Assembly: GCF_031501865.1 (NCBI RefSeq)
Contig: NZ_JARRCW010000001.1
Location: 3,121,001-3,185,000, forward strand
Direction: 5' to 3'
DNA from: Pseudovibrio sp. M1P-2-3
Lineage (GTDB): Bacteria; Pseudomonadota; Alphaproteobacteria; Rhizobiales; Stappiaceae
Length of the DNA stretch: 64,000 nt
Shown: one piece after another, positions 36,977-45,963 of the stretch
Layout of the letters: the number at the start of each line of letters is the position of its first letter
How positions within the stretch are numbered: the first letter of the stretch is position 1
Made by a program: the position numbers and the translations under genes
The notes under the pieces: generated by a model
Told to the model about the DNA's origin: nothing
Databases searched by the model: none
Seen by the model: only the letters and a program-made list of their open reading frames with translations

Positions 36977-39900
36977 AATAATAATAGGAAAACACACTTC
37001 TCCGAGCATTCAGTTGGGGTGGTTGCTCTGCATAATCCTACTGTATTTGTTTCTCTTTATGCAAAGCGGACATGCGCAAGTCCTCTCCCCCATAAGTAAA
37101 CCTTCCCAAAGAAGTGTCATTTTTCCAGAAGAACGTGCGCTCCTGCTTTCACAGACAGCAACCTCTCAACCCACAACAGTTTCAAGCCCAGCAGTCAATC
37201 CAGCTCCGAGTACTCCTTCAAGCCCGGACGACAGGAAATTGCAATTTGGTGATGAAGTGAAAGTCACTATGCCCGGAGAAGATGGGTTTGAAAACCCGTT
37301 TCCGATTGATCAGCATGGCAACATAGAGCTGCCGGAAGTTGGTTCGGTCAACCTGATCGGCTTAACTCAGGAAGAAGCTCAAAACAAAGTGAGAGAGGTC
37401 CTCTCGCAAGCATTCAGAAATCTAGACCGCCTAGAGGTCTCTCTTGGGCGAAGGCAGCTGCTCATTACTGTTTTAGGTTATGTGATCAATCCTGGACAAG
37501 TCATTCTTCCTGAAAATGCCAATGTACAAACTGCAGTGACAGAAGCTGGTGGTATTCGACAAGGCGCCCAGTTGGATGCCTTTCAGTTACGCCGGGACGA
37601 CAAAGTCATTCGTTTTGACTTTAAAAGGTATCTTGATACTGGTGACCCTAAGGCTCTGCCAGAACTGCAATCATTGGACACACTTTTTATCCCAGCCTCT
37701 CCGCTCATTGGCAATGTTGAGGTAAACTTTGATGGCCGTTGGCTCGCGGAAGCTGGGGACGGAGGAGATGAAGTCGCCTCGATCAGGGTGCTAGGGGAAG
37801 TCAATAACCCTGCAAGCTTTGCCTATAAAGATGACTCTAACATCATAGATTTCATAATGCGTGCAGGAGGTGTGACCAGATACGCCAGCGTGGAGCAAAT
37901 TCGTATAATCAACAAAGGGGACCCAGTTCTTTTCAACCTACAAATGTATCTTGACACGGGCAATCCTGACCTCCTTGTGAAACTGGAACCCGGGGCAACG
38001 ATTTACGTACCTACACAAAAAGACGAGATCCAGGCGGGCAAGAGTACAATTTACATTATGGGCGAAGTCGCAAAACCCGGAGCCTATGAAGGAAGAGAGG
38101 ATGCAACCTTTATTGATATTATCGGGAATGCTGGAGGTCCTACGCGATTTGCCGACACTCTCAACATTCGACTGATTAAAGCCGATGGAACGGTCGAGAT
38201 GATTAATCTCGCCGCTTATACGGAAGGGAAGGTCGGTAAACTACCGCAAATTGCAGGCGGTGATGCTATTTTTGTTCCGGAAAAGCTTCAGAACAATGAG
38301 CCAAACTGGTTACGTATCCCCCCTGACAAGGCAGTCGAAATTATCGGCGCAGTCGCAAAGCCTGGCCGCTATGAATGGTCGGACGAAATGAATCTTTTCA
38401 ATCTGCTTGCCCACGCGGGAGGTCCCACAAGTGCAGCGGATACCAGCAATATTCAGATCTTGCTGAAAGAAGGCGATTGGGCAAAGTCCGTTCGCTTCAA
38501 TTTAAAAGGTTTTCTTGAAAATGGCGGGAGCATGTCCGAGGTTCCAAGGCTTCGTGCTGGAGCAGTTGTTCTTTTGCCGGACAAAGGAGCGCAAGAGACA
38601 ACTGCAGATACAATTTCTGTTACGCTTTTGGGTTACGTACAAAAACCCGGCGTTTACAACCTTCCTTCCACCACCAATGTCCAGCTAGCAGTCACAGAGG
38701 CAAGTGGATTGAGACAAGGTGCTCAGCTAGATTCTTTTCAGCTAATTCGAGACGGGAAAAGCCGGACGTTCAGTTACAAACGCTATCTGGATACCGGAGA
38801 CCTTAAGCAACTGCCAGAACTGCAAGATGGTGACGAGCTTTTTATTCCTGCTTCTACGGTCCTTGGGAATGTTGAAGTCAATTTTGATGGTCGGACCCTG
38901 ATGGAGCAAGGAGATGGCGCAGATGCGAGCACCGCGATTTCTGTTTTCGGCGAGGTCAATACGCCCGCCCGCTATGCCTTTGAAGAAGGCCAAAGTGTAA
39001 TTGATTATCTCATGCGGGCCGGAGGGCTGACCCGCTATGCAGGCCTTCAGCAAATAAAAGTAATCAATGGAGGGACGCCAGAGCAGTTTAATTTAGAGCA
39101 TTATCTGGAGACTGCGAATGAAGGTTCCTTGATTAAGGTGGAACCGGGGGCAACCATATTTGTACCTCAGCAAGTAGATGATATCCGCGCTGGCAGCAAT
39201 ACGGTCTATGTCATGGGAGAAGTGGCAAAACCGGGAGCCTTTGAAAGCCGCGCAAATGCTAGTTTTATTGAGATTATTGCAAACTCCGGCGGCCCTACCC
39301 GCTATGCAGATACCAGCCAGATACGTCTCATCCGCGGAGATGGAACAGTTGAGACAGTCAATCTGCTCGCCTATACAGAGCAGAGGATTTCGACATTACC
39401 AGAAGTGGACCCTGGGGATGCCATTTTTGTTCCCGAAAAAACAGAAATAGAGGAGCCTTCCTGGCTGCGGGTTCCACCAGAGCGTTCAATAGAAATTATT
39501 GGAGCCGTCATAAAACCGGGCCGTTATGACTGGTCGGACGAGATGACAATTTTCGACTTGATCGGTGAAGCCGGGGGGCCGAGCGGAACTGCCGATACTT
39601 CACAAATCCAGATACTTGACAGAACAAACAATAACGCTGTTGCGACCAGATTTGACCTTAAGAAGTTCATGTCTCAGGGCGGACGTTTGGCAGCTGTGCC
39701 AAAGTTGAGTGCAAACACAACAATATTTATACCAAATAAGGTTGAAGACGAGGATGATGAAGATACCCTGAACATCAAAGTGCTCGGCTTTGTGAATAAT
39801 CCGGGCTTATATCAGGTTCCGGAGAGCACCAATGTTCAACTGGCAATCGCTCAGGCAGATGGACTCCGCTTAGGTGCCCAATTGGATATACTACAGATTA

Positions 39901-41561
39901 GAAGGAAAGGAAAAACTAGAGTTTTCAACTACCGTGAGTATCTGGACACAGGGGACGAGGTATATCTTCCGCAACTACAAGATGGTGATGAAATATTTGT
40001 TCCCTCCTCCACGCTCCTTGGTAATATTGAAGTCAATGTAAACGAGAAGGATCTCATCGAAAAAGGAAACAAAGATTCTGTGAAGGTCTTCGGAGAGGTT
40101 CAAAGCCCCGCACCTTTTCCCTATCAAGATGACCTGACAATTCTTGATTTTATCATGCTGGCGGGTGGTATTTCCAAAGATGCGGACATTCAGGAAATTC
40201 GGGTTATCAATGACACAATTCCGATAATATTTGATCTGCAAAGGTATCTGGATACTGCCAACCCTGATGATTTGGTCAAAATCGGCCCAGGGGCCACCAT
40301 TTTTATTCCTCCAATTTCGGACAACGTCAAATCAGGTGACAACTTTGTCTACATTGTAGGAGAGGTCGCGCAACCTGGAGCCTTGGAGACGAAGCCCGAG
40401 ACATCCTTCATGGAAATTCTGGCGACTGCAGGAGGCCCAACCCGATTTGCGGACACACGTCAAGTGAAAGTGCTGCGCGAAAATGGCGATGTAGAGGTCA
40501 TCGATCTGCTGACATATACCGAAGGTGGGGACGTTGTCCTTCCAGAGATCGAGAGTGGGGACACGATTTTCATTCCCGAAAAAACCGAGGTCAACGAAGT
40601 ATCCTGGCTAAAAATTCCACCAGAACGAGCTATTGAAATTATTGGGGCAGTTTACAAACCCGGGCGCTATGAATGGTCCAGCGAGATGACCTTCATTGAC
40701 TTGTTTGCGGAAGCCGGCGGGCCAACGGCTACCGCCGATATTTCTAGTGTTAATGTTATTTACCAACGTGGAGACCGAGCAGTTTCTATCAAGTTCGATA
40801 TCGACAAATTCATTCGCGAAGGAGGAGATTTATCACAACTTCCCAAATTGGAGGCGGGTGCTCTTATCGTCGTCTCAGAGCTTCCAACGGACCCCACGGA
40901 CCAACGCGCCATCTGGTTACGCCAAGCATCAGAAGATTCCATTTATATTATGGGAGCAGTGGGAGCTCCCGGCCGTTACGCTTTTAACAGCGATATGCAT
41001 TTTCTTGATATCGTTTCAGCTGCCAATGGCCCAACGGTCTCCGCAGATATGAGAAACATTCGTGTTACACATAGAGGAGAGTACGGTTCTCGGGTAAGTA
41101 AAGTTAATTTGGCATTGTACTTTGAAACCGGAGATGACTCTATTCTTCCACGTGTTAAGAATGGAGATGTCATCTATATTCCAGATCAAGACAGGGAATG
41201 GCTCGACCTCTCCAAGGAGAAGTCCGTTCGTGTTCTGGGAGCTGTGGCAAAGCCCGGACGTTACGAATTTAGTGATTCCATGACCATACTAGACCTTCTG
41301 GCTGAAGCCGGCGGGCCAACCAGCAATGCGCTTGTAGAGAAAATACTAGTTGTAAACTTGTCGTGCTGCCGTGATCAGGCTCAGCTTTTTGACCTACTGG
41401 ACTTTGCTAAGCGCGGAGATATGAAGGATTTACCTGTGGTGCGCGAGGGCGATACTGTCTATGTTCCGGATATCTCCAGAAGCAATTGGAGACAAATCTT
41501 TGACAAGTTTCAGGATATAGTAGCAGCTATTAGTGTATATGCACTGTTCAGTGCCATATAA
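36957..41561 (+). CDS. Giant SLBB-repeat polysaccharide exporter (Wza/SypC-like)
   Basis: This protein of about 1,530 residues is an exported outer-membrane polysaccharide secretin-like protein. It has a signal peptide (about 1-40, ending HAQ), a PES domain at about 94-165 (LQFGDEVKVTMPGEDG, FPIDQHGNIELPEVG), then about 14 SLBB-like units. Units 1-12 are three copies of a four-unit block (period about 385 residues, first starts near 168, 553 and 938), then two more units. The C-terminal helix (NWRQIFDKFQDIVAAISVYALFSAI split at its middle) resembles the membrane-spanning helix of Wza. Wza-type exporters are usually 350-400 residues. Starts are GTG 36957 or, with better spacing to AAGGG, GTG 36966; both overlap the lipoprotein gene. 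Confidence 0.9.
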   Translation: MRQVGHRIIIGKHTSPSIQLGWLLCIILLYLFLFMQSGHAQVLSPISKPSQRSVIFPEERALLLSQTATSQPTTVSSPAVNPAPSTPSSPDDRKLQFGDEVKVTMPGEDGFENPFPIDQHGNIELPEVGSVNLIGLTQEEAQNKVREVLSQAFRNLDRLEVSLGRRQLLITVLGYVINPGQVILPENANVQTAVTEAGGIRQGAQLDAFQLRRDDKVIRFDFKRYLDTGDPKALPELQSLDTLFIPASPLIGNVEVNFDGRWLAEAGDGGDEVASIRVLGEVNNPASFAYKDDSNIIDFIMRAGGVTRYASVEQIRIINKGDPVLFNLQMYLDTGNPDLLVKLEPGATIYVPTQKDEIQAGKSTIYIMGEVAKPGAYEGREDATFIDIIGNAGGPTRFADTLNIRLIKADGTVEMINLAAYTEGKVGKLPQIAGGDAIFVPEKLQNNEPNWLRIPPDKAVEIIGAVAKPGRYEWSDEMNLFNLLAHAGGPTSAADTSNIQILLKEGDWAKSVRFNLKGFLENGGSMSEVPRLRAGAVVLLPDKGAQETTADTISVTLLGYVQKPGVYNLPSTTNVQLAVTEASGLRQGAQLDSFQLIRDGKSRTFSYKRYLDTGDLKQLPELQDGDELFIPASTVLGNVEVNFDGRTLMEQGDGADASTAISVFGEVNTPARYAFEEGQSVIDYLMRAGGLTRYAGLQQIKVINGGTPEQFNLEHYLETANEGSLIKVEPGATIFVPQQVDDIRAGSNTVYVMGEVAKPGAFESRANASFIEIIANSGGPTRYADTSQIRLIRGDGTVETVNLLAYTEQRISTLPEVDPGDAIFVPEKTEIEEPSWLRVPPERSIEIIGAVIKPGRYDWSDEMTIFDLIGEAGGPSGTADTSQIQILDRTNNNAVATRFDLKKFMSQGGRLAAVPKLSANTTIFIPNKVEDEDDEDTLNIKVLGFVNNPGLYQVPESTNVQLAIAQADGLRLGAQLDILQIRRKGKTRVFNYREYLDTGDEVYLPQLQDGDEIFVPSSTLLGNIEVNVNEKDLIEKGNKDSVKVFGEVQSPAPFPYQDDLTILDFIMLAGGISKDADIQEIRVINDTIPIIFDLQRYLDTANPDDLVKIGPGATIFIPPISDNVKSGDNFVYIVGEVAQPGALETKPETSFMEILATAGGPTRFADTRQVKVLRENGDVEVIDLLTYTEGGDVVLPEIESGDTIFIPEKTEVNEVSWLKIPPERAIEIIGAVYKPGRYEWSSEMTFIDLFAEAGGPTATADISSVNVIYQRGDRAVSIKFDIDKFIREGGDLSQLPKLEAGALIVVSELPTDPTDQRAIWLRQASEDSIYIMGAVGAPGRYAFNSDMHFLDIVSAANGPTVSADMRNIRVTHRGEYGSRVSKVNLALYFETGDDSILPRVKNGDVIYIPDQDREWLDLSKEKSVRVLGAVAKPGRYEFSDSMTILDLLAEAGGPTSNALVEKILVVNLSCCRDQAQLFDLLDFAKRGDMKDLPVVREGDTVYVPDISRSNWRQIFDKFQDIVAAISVYALFSAI
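37458..40920 (+). repeat. Three tandem ~1,155-bp blocks, each coding four SLBB domains
   Basis: Within the exporter gene, the protein order a-b-c-d recurs three times. Type a units share RQGAQLD or RLGAQLD, then YLDTGD and (L/I)GNVEVNFDG-like linkers. Type b units share FGEV or LGEV, then PGATI(F/Y). Type c units share GEVAKPGA or GEVAQPGA, then AGGPTRFAD. Type d units share IIGAV and KPGRY(E/D)WS(D/S)EM. The blocks begin near 37458, 38613 and 39768. The DNA has diverged, so the duplication is old, but the protein pattern is regular. Confidence 0.88.
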
Positions 41562-41594
41562 GGCCCGAACCAGCTGAAAAGGTATCCCTTGTAG

Positions 41595-42290
41595 ATGCTT
41601 GCTCCCTCCTCCCTAGAAATAGAACGTATTTTTGCCGCAAGCTTAGGGAACGGAATACGCACAGTCGGGTTTGCTGCGCCTCAATGGGATAGCGGGACAA
41701 CAAGCCTTGCAAAGGCCCTTGCGTCACGCTCTGCCCTTGCTGGCAGAAAAACACTATATTTGGACCTCTCAGGCCCAATCATTGACGATACAAAGAGTAT
41801 TGTAACCGGGTGGCAACCTCACTTGATGGGGCCGGGGCAAGCGATAGAAACCAATCCAAAGACACCATATGACCAGCTTGTTCTTAGAGCCAATGAAGCA
41901 GACGCCTTGGCTATTCGCGACGCTGACAAACTAACGGCCGCATTGAATAGTGATCTTGTTCGTTACCGCTCCATCATCGTAGATCTGCCTCCCATTCCCA
42001 AATCCGACCCGGCGGCCCTTCCCTCCACCATTGGGGCAGCAGCCTGCGATGGAGTTTTCCTGCTAAGTATGGTTGGAGGCGTGACAAGCGAAAATGTAAT
42101 GCTTGGGCATGAAGCCATTGAGGCAAGTGGGGCAACGCCACTTGGGTTGATATTGAATGACCGTGATTACCCAACTCTTGGTCAGGAAATGGCAAGAGAA
42201 GCCTTGCGGCTACGCAAAGTATTCCCACGGCTTGCAAACGGCTTGGCGCGGCGCGCATTGAACTCCAGATTTTTGAACTCGCGCCTGTGA
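41595..42290 (+). CDS. CpsD/Wzc-like P-loop protein with degenerate Walker A (SypD-like position)
   Basis: This 231-residue cytoplasmic protein has the fold of bacterial tyrosine-kinase/ParA-type ATPases associated with polysaccharide export: RTVGFAAPQWDSGTTSLAKAL in two parts, Walker A' KTLYLDLSG, Walker B-like RSIIVDLPP and DGVFLLSMVGGVTSENV. The Walker A motif is broken: positions 28-37 read APQWDSGTTS, so the invariant lysine is replaced by Thr35. There is no C-terminal tyrosine cluster. It is therefore unlikely to be a normal BY-kinase and may be a structural partner of the Wzz-like protein. It follows the exporter gene by 33 bases. Confidence 0.75.
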   Translation: MLAPSSLEIERIFAASLGNGIRTVGFAAPQWDSGTTSLAKALASRSALAGRKTLYLDLSGPIIDDTKSIVTGWQPHLMGPGQAIETNPKTPYDQLVLRANEADALAIRDADKLTAALNSDLVRYRSIIVDLPPIPKSDPAALPSTIGAAACDGVFLLSMVGGVTSENVMLGHEAIEASGATPLGLILNDRDYPTLGQEMAREALRLRKVFPRLANGLARRALNSRFLNSRL

Positions 42291-42422
42291 ACCACTCACT
42301 TTTGCTCGTCTCTTTCTCTTGATCTACTTCCCACACCTAGACTAGTTTACCTATAAAACACCGCTCAGGAATGATGCCAGCCACCGCCAGCGATATCATG
42401 AGCCCTTGTTGTCAGGCAATGT

Positions 42423-43328
42423 ATGGATCAATCCACTTTACAAATGAATGGAATAAAAGCTCTTTCCAGCTCTGCCCCTCCGACGGAGTCGGGCATCCAT
42501 GCCCAGTTCCTTCATCTGGGTACCGGCGCTGCTGATAGCTTCTTTCCGCTTTTGGAATCCAGAGGCTTAAGGCCCGCATTGGCAAATGTGGTTCAGGCTG
42601 AGCTGCGCGACTTTTCAGGGTTTGCTGAGAACCTCAAAACATGGGCGGCACCAGGTATCAACTACTTCAAAAGTGAACGCGGGGCCCCGACTACAAAAGT
42701 CGCGGCGTCGCAGGTTCTCAAGTTTCTGGCGCAATCCGTGTTTAACAGGCTCTCAACCACTTACCTTTTGACAGGAAGAGCCGCTCGTTTAGAGGAATTA
42801 CGCTTTCTGCCACGCGGAGACAGTCCTTGGGTGGAGCTTTACCTTGATCCCAGAATTGCCGAAGAGGACTTTCAGCTGGACCCTGCAAATGGTCCTTCCG
42901 AATTGTTCGAATTGGCAATCACAATTGAAGAACTGGTTGAGGCAACCTATGCAAGTCTGGGACGTAGACAAATACCGCCCTCAGTGTTCTATTCCAGCAT
43001 CGCAATAGGATTAAGTACGCCTTTCCTGACCATGCGCCGGCACGGTGTCGCACCGCAGTCCGTTGCGCCGCTCATGCGATTGTTTCTCACCAGTTTTGGT
43101 AAGAAGATTAACAGTGGGCTTGTCTGGAAGCAGCGGGCCGTTGAAGGTTGCACTGAAATAGCACCAAGGCGGAAAGCTTGCTGCCTGAAATACGTCCTCA
43201 ACAACAAACCACATCTATGCTCCACGTGTTCGCGCCACAATGAAACATTGTTTTTCGAGCAAGTTGCTCAAATTGGCGGACATGATCAGAGCCCGCAGCA
43301 ATCACATCTGGAAATAACGAATTTCTAA
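42423..43328 (+). CDS. FhuF-like ferric-siderophore reductase family protein
   Basis: This 301-residue protein has a C-terminal [2Fe-2S] motif of the FhuF type: RRKACCLKYVLNNKPHLCST, giving Cys253, Cys254, Cys266 and Cys269 (C-C-x11-C-x2-C), preceded by the helical FhuF-like body. FhuF proteins reduce siderophore-bound iron in the cytoplasm. It is 132 bases after the P-loop gene on the same strand. No siderophore genes are nearby, so it may be unrelated to the polysaccharide unit, or it may use the cluster for redox sensing. The N-terminal 30 residues are poorly conserved in look. Confidence 0.7.
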   Translation: MDQSTLQMNGIKALSSSAPPTESGIHAQFLHLGTGAADSFFPLLESRGLRPALANVVQAELRDFSGFAENLKTWAAPGINYFKSERGAPTTKVAASQVLKFLAQSVFNRLSTTYLLTGRAARLEELRFLPRGDSPWVELYLDPRIAEEDFQLDPANGPSELFELAITIEELVEATYASLGRRQIPPSVFYSSIAIGLSTPFLTMRRHGVAPQSVAPLMRLFLTSFGKKINSGLVWKQRAVEGCTEIAPRRKACCLKYVLNNKPHLCSTCSRHNETLFFEQVAQIGGHDQSPQQSHLEITNF

Positions 43329-43354
43329 TACTCACCCAAGAAGTAGTGAAAGCC

Positions 43355-44821
43355 TCAGCCTAGACGGGCTGCAGTTTGTGTTCCCAAATCTGGCAAGGTT
43401 ACAATCCTGTTTCCTCTCAAATCACTGGCGCATATTATGAACCCTTGCTCCTCCATGTGGGTAAGCAGCCATCTGGCCCTACCAGGTGAACGGGTTCCAT
43501 AGGCTTTTGCGATATCCATATCTGACGGGCAGGTCAGCCCTGACATGGCTGCTTTGGCCAGCAACAAAAAGACGCCGCGCATTTCCTCTGGAAGTTGCGA
43601 GGCAACCAGCTCAGCACGGCTCCAGTCATCCGGCTGAACCTCTGTTTTATCAACACCGGCCCTTGCCATAGATAAACGTTTGCGGAACTGTACAAGATCC
43701 GGCGCCTTCAAACGCTTGATCCGGCAGCGGACCTGAAAATCCTGATAGAGCTGGGAAACCGGTTGGAAAGCAGCTTCCGGCTCTTCCATCATTGCAGTGA
43801 TAATTTCATCAACCTGCTGGCTTTGGTCTTCCAGTTCAAACAAGTCTTCGGGCTCTTCAACCTCCTGTGCCTGTGTCTCCAAGCGCGTTGCGGCTGCTTG
43901 AGTGAGTTGTTCCATGACTTCTTTGGCACTGGGAGCTGCAACACGGTTATTGTTGAGCACTGGATCGTTATCTGAAGGTGTAAAAATTAGCTCAGCTGCG
44001 GTTTCTCCGCCTTGGTTCGGCAGTGGCATCAGTTTAGGAGACCCACCGCGCCCTGCTGTCTCCACAGCGCCAATCTCAATTCTTAGGGGACGACGAGACA
44101 TCGCGGGGCCCAGCGCTATAAACTGGCCTCTATTCAAGTTACGAAATTGCTCCGCCTGCCGGCGTTCCATGCCCAGAAGATCGGCGGCGCGCTGCATATC
44201 AATATCTAGAAAAGTTCGTCCCATGAGAAAGTTGGAAGCTTCTGCAGCAACGTTTTTAGCCAGTTTTGCAAGACGCTGTGTGGCAATGATGCCAGCAAGG
44301 CCGCGTTTACGACCACGGCACATCAAGTTGGTCATGGCCATCAAAGCAAGCCTGCGGGCTTCCTCTCCAAAATCACCAGAAGCAGAAGGGGCAAACATTT
44401 GCGCTTCATCCACGACGACCAGAACGGGGTACCAATATTGGCGATCTACATCAAACAAGCCATTTAAAAACGCAGCAGCGGCTTTTAGCTGGCGATCGGG
44501 CTCCAGACTATCAAGATTAAGAACAACAGAAATCCTGTGCTGGCGTACACGAGCTGCAATCATTGTCAGCTCGCGGTCTGTCATTGTGGCATCAATAACC
44601 ACATGGCCGAACTTATCGGAAACAGTGACGAAATCACCTTCAGGATCAATGATTACCTGCTGAACCCAAGCTGCGCTTTGTTCCATAAGCCTACGAAGAA
44701 GGTGTGATTTACCAGAGCCGGAGTTCCCCTGCACCAACAAACGGGTTGCCAGAAGCTCTTCCAGATCGATAGCAACGGGCTTTCCTAGATGACCTACACC
44801 CATGTCGATGCTAACTGTCAT
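43355..44821 (-). CDS. HerA-like ATP-binding protein (DUF87/DUF853 type)
   Basis: This 488-residue P-loop ATPase is related to the HerA/FtsK translocases. Walker A VQGNSGSGKSHLLRRL is near residue 32, Walker B VLVVVDEAQMFAP near 150, and GIIATQRLAKLAKNV follows as the sensor/arginine-finger region. The middle (about 290-370) is acidic and low in complexity; the C-terminal third looks like a small winged domain (ARWLLTHMEEQGFI). Such proteins are common in alphaproteobacterial genomes with unclear function, perhaps DNA-related. It converges on the FhuF-like gene with a 26-base gap. Confidence 0.82.
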   Translation of the reverse strand: MTVSIDMGVGHLGKPVAIDLEELLATRLLVQGNSGSGKSHLLRRLMEQSAAWVQQVIIDPEGDFVTVSDKFGHVVIDATMTDRELTMIAARVRQHRISVVLNLDSLEPDRQLKAAAAFLNGLFDVDRQYWYPVLVVVDEAQMFAPSASGDFGEEARRLALMAMTNLMCRGRKRGLAGIIATQRLAKLAKNVAAEASNFLMGRTFLDIDMQRAADLLGMERRQAEQFRNLNRGQFIALGPAMSRRPLRIEIGAVETAGRGGSPKLMPLPNQGGETAAELIFTPSDNDPVLNNNRVAAPSAKEVMEQLTQAAATRLETQAQEVEEPEDLFELEDQSQQVDEIITAMMEEPEAAFQPVSQLYQDFQVRCRIKRLKAPDLVQFRKRLSMARAGVDKTEVQPDDWSRAELVASQLPEEMRGVFLLLAKAAMSGLTCPSDMDIAKAYGTRSPGRARWLLTHMEEQGFIICASDLRGNRIVTLPDLGTQTAARLG

Positions 44822-45238
44822 TCACACTCTCTTCAAGTCTTGCGAAACCACATAGAACGACCAAGCCACACCAAAGATGTGTTGGGCCAAGCAGTCATGC
44901 AAATATGCTGGTTGATAGGGAGGCTCTTTTTTGGAAATTCTACGCCAAATGTCAATGAAATTCGAAGAGATATAAAGGAGTAAAACTGCGGACTTAAACA
45001 GGTTGAAGGCTTTGAATTCAAAGGTCTATTGCAACTCATTCCACAAATCCCCAGAGTTTTATAATGGCACCACTTCTCGAGAAGATCACAATTTATTCAT
45101 GAATTTCCTAGGCTTACAGACATACGGGAATAACCGGTCCATTTTTTTCGCGCGCCCTACCTTTTTTACAGTTGCGCGCCACAATACTTTCAAGTCAATG
45201 TGCAAATTAGGAAGAGATTTAATTTAAGAAGGGATGTC
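44822..45238. promoter_or_regulatory. Divergent gap between HerA-like and hemolysin III genes
   Basis: This 417-base AT-rich gap should hold both promoters. I see no conserved small gene, strong hairpin or recognisable operator. A good AAGAAGGGA ribosome binding site for the downstream gene lies at about 45226-45234. Confidence 0.4.
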
Positions 45239-45895
45239 ATGAGCGACACCTTTAGGGCTCAAACCCGTAATGAGATCATCGTAGATGGGGTAATTCACGT
45301 TTTGGGAATTGCTTTCGGGTCGGGCGCAACAACTGCTCTTGTGATTTTGCTCTGGGCTGCCAATGACCCGGCACGCAAAGCAACACTATTCATTTATGCA
45401 GGTTGCTTAATGACCATGCTTATTTGTTCGGCAACCTATAATATGCTGGCAAAACAAAATCGTGTCGGCATACTCAGGCGTTTAGACCACTCAGCTATTT
45501 TCTTAATGATTGCAGGTACATATACACCGTTGTGTCTTATGGTACTAGGTGGATGGACAGGTACAATCTTACTCTCTATCGTGTGGGCAGGAGCCATTGC
45601 CGGAGCAACCATCAAGATACTGGGCCTCACTCAGTTTAAACGCTTCACGGTTCCCATCTACCTCGCACTTGGTTGGGCTGCCGTCTTTGCCATTGTGCCA
45701 CTCTACAATCAGTCTTCCATTGCTGGTTTTGTCTTTATAGCGATCGGCGGAGCGCTCTACACCTTTGGCACGTTGTTCTATATTTGGAAAAATCTCCCGT
45801 TCCAGAATGCTATCTGGCATGGGTTTGTGCTGACTGCAGCCGTGTGCCATTTTGTGGCTATCGTTATTGATGTTGCTGCACCTAGCATCACCTAG
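45239..45895 (+). CDS. Hemolysin III / TrhA family membrane protein
   Basis: This 218-residue membrane protein has seven hydrophobic segments and the PAQR-type motifs: DGVIHVLGIAFG in the first helix, SATYNMLAKQN, RRLDHSAIFLMIAGTYTPL (Ser/His/Asp of the family) and the late WHGFVLTAAVCHF with the conserved histidines. It probably belongs to the YqfA/TrhA group, linked in bacteria to membrane energetics and possibly a metal-dependent hydrolase. The ATG at 45239 follows AAGAAGGGA at 4-base spacing; the frame opens earlier, at 45200, without such a site. Confidence 0.9.
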   Translation: MSDTFRAQTRNEIIVDGVIHVLGIAFGSGATTALVILLWAANDPARKATLFIYAGCLMTMLICSATYNMLAKQNRVGILRRLDHSAIFLMIAGTYTPLCLMVLGGWTGTILLSIVWAGAIAGATIKILGLTQFKRFTVPIYLALGWAAVFAIVPLYNQSSIAGFVFIAIGGALYTFGTLFYIWKNLPFQNAIWHGFVLTAAVCHFVAIVIDVAAPSIT

Positions 45896-45911
45896 CGTTC
45901 CTGCAAATAGC

Positions 45912-45936
45912 AGAGGGGCATTTATGTGCCCCCTCT
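45912..45936. terminator. Probable terminator between convergent genes
   Basis: AGAGGGGCA (45912-45920) pairs with TGCCCCCTCT (45927-45936) with one bulged base and a short loop. It lies between the convergent hemolysin III and L,D-transpeptidase genes. There is no strong T-run on either side. Confidence 0.45.
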
Positions 45937-45963
45937 AACTCTGTTACTCTTGTCTACCTTTGC

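Noticed and set aside
43902-44663. Long open frame opposite the HerA-like gene
   Set aside because: It is antisense to conserved Walker motifs and its product is Arg/Ser-rich without a family.
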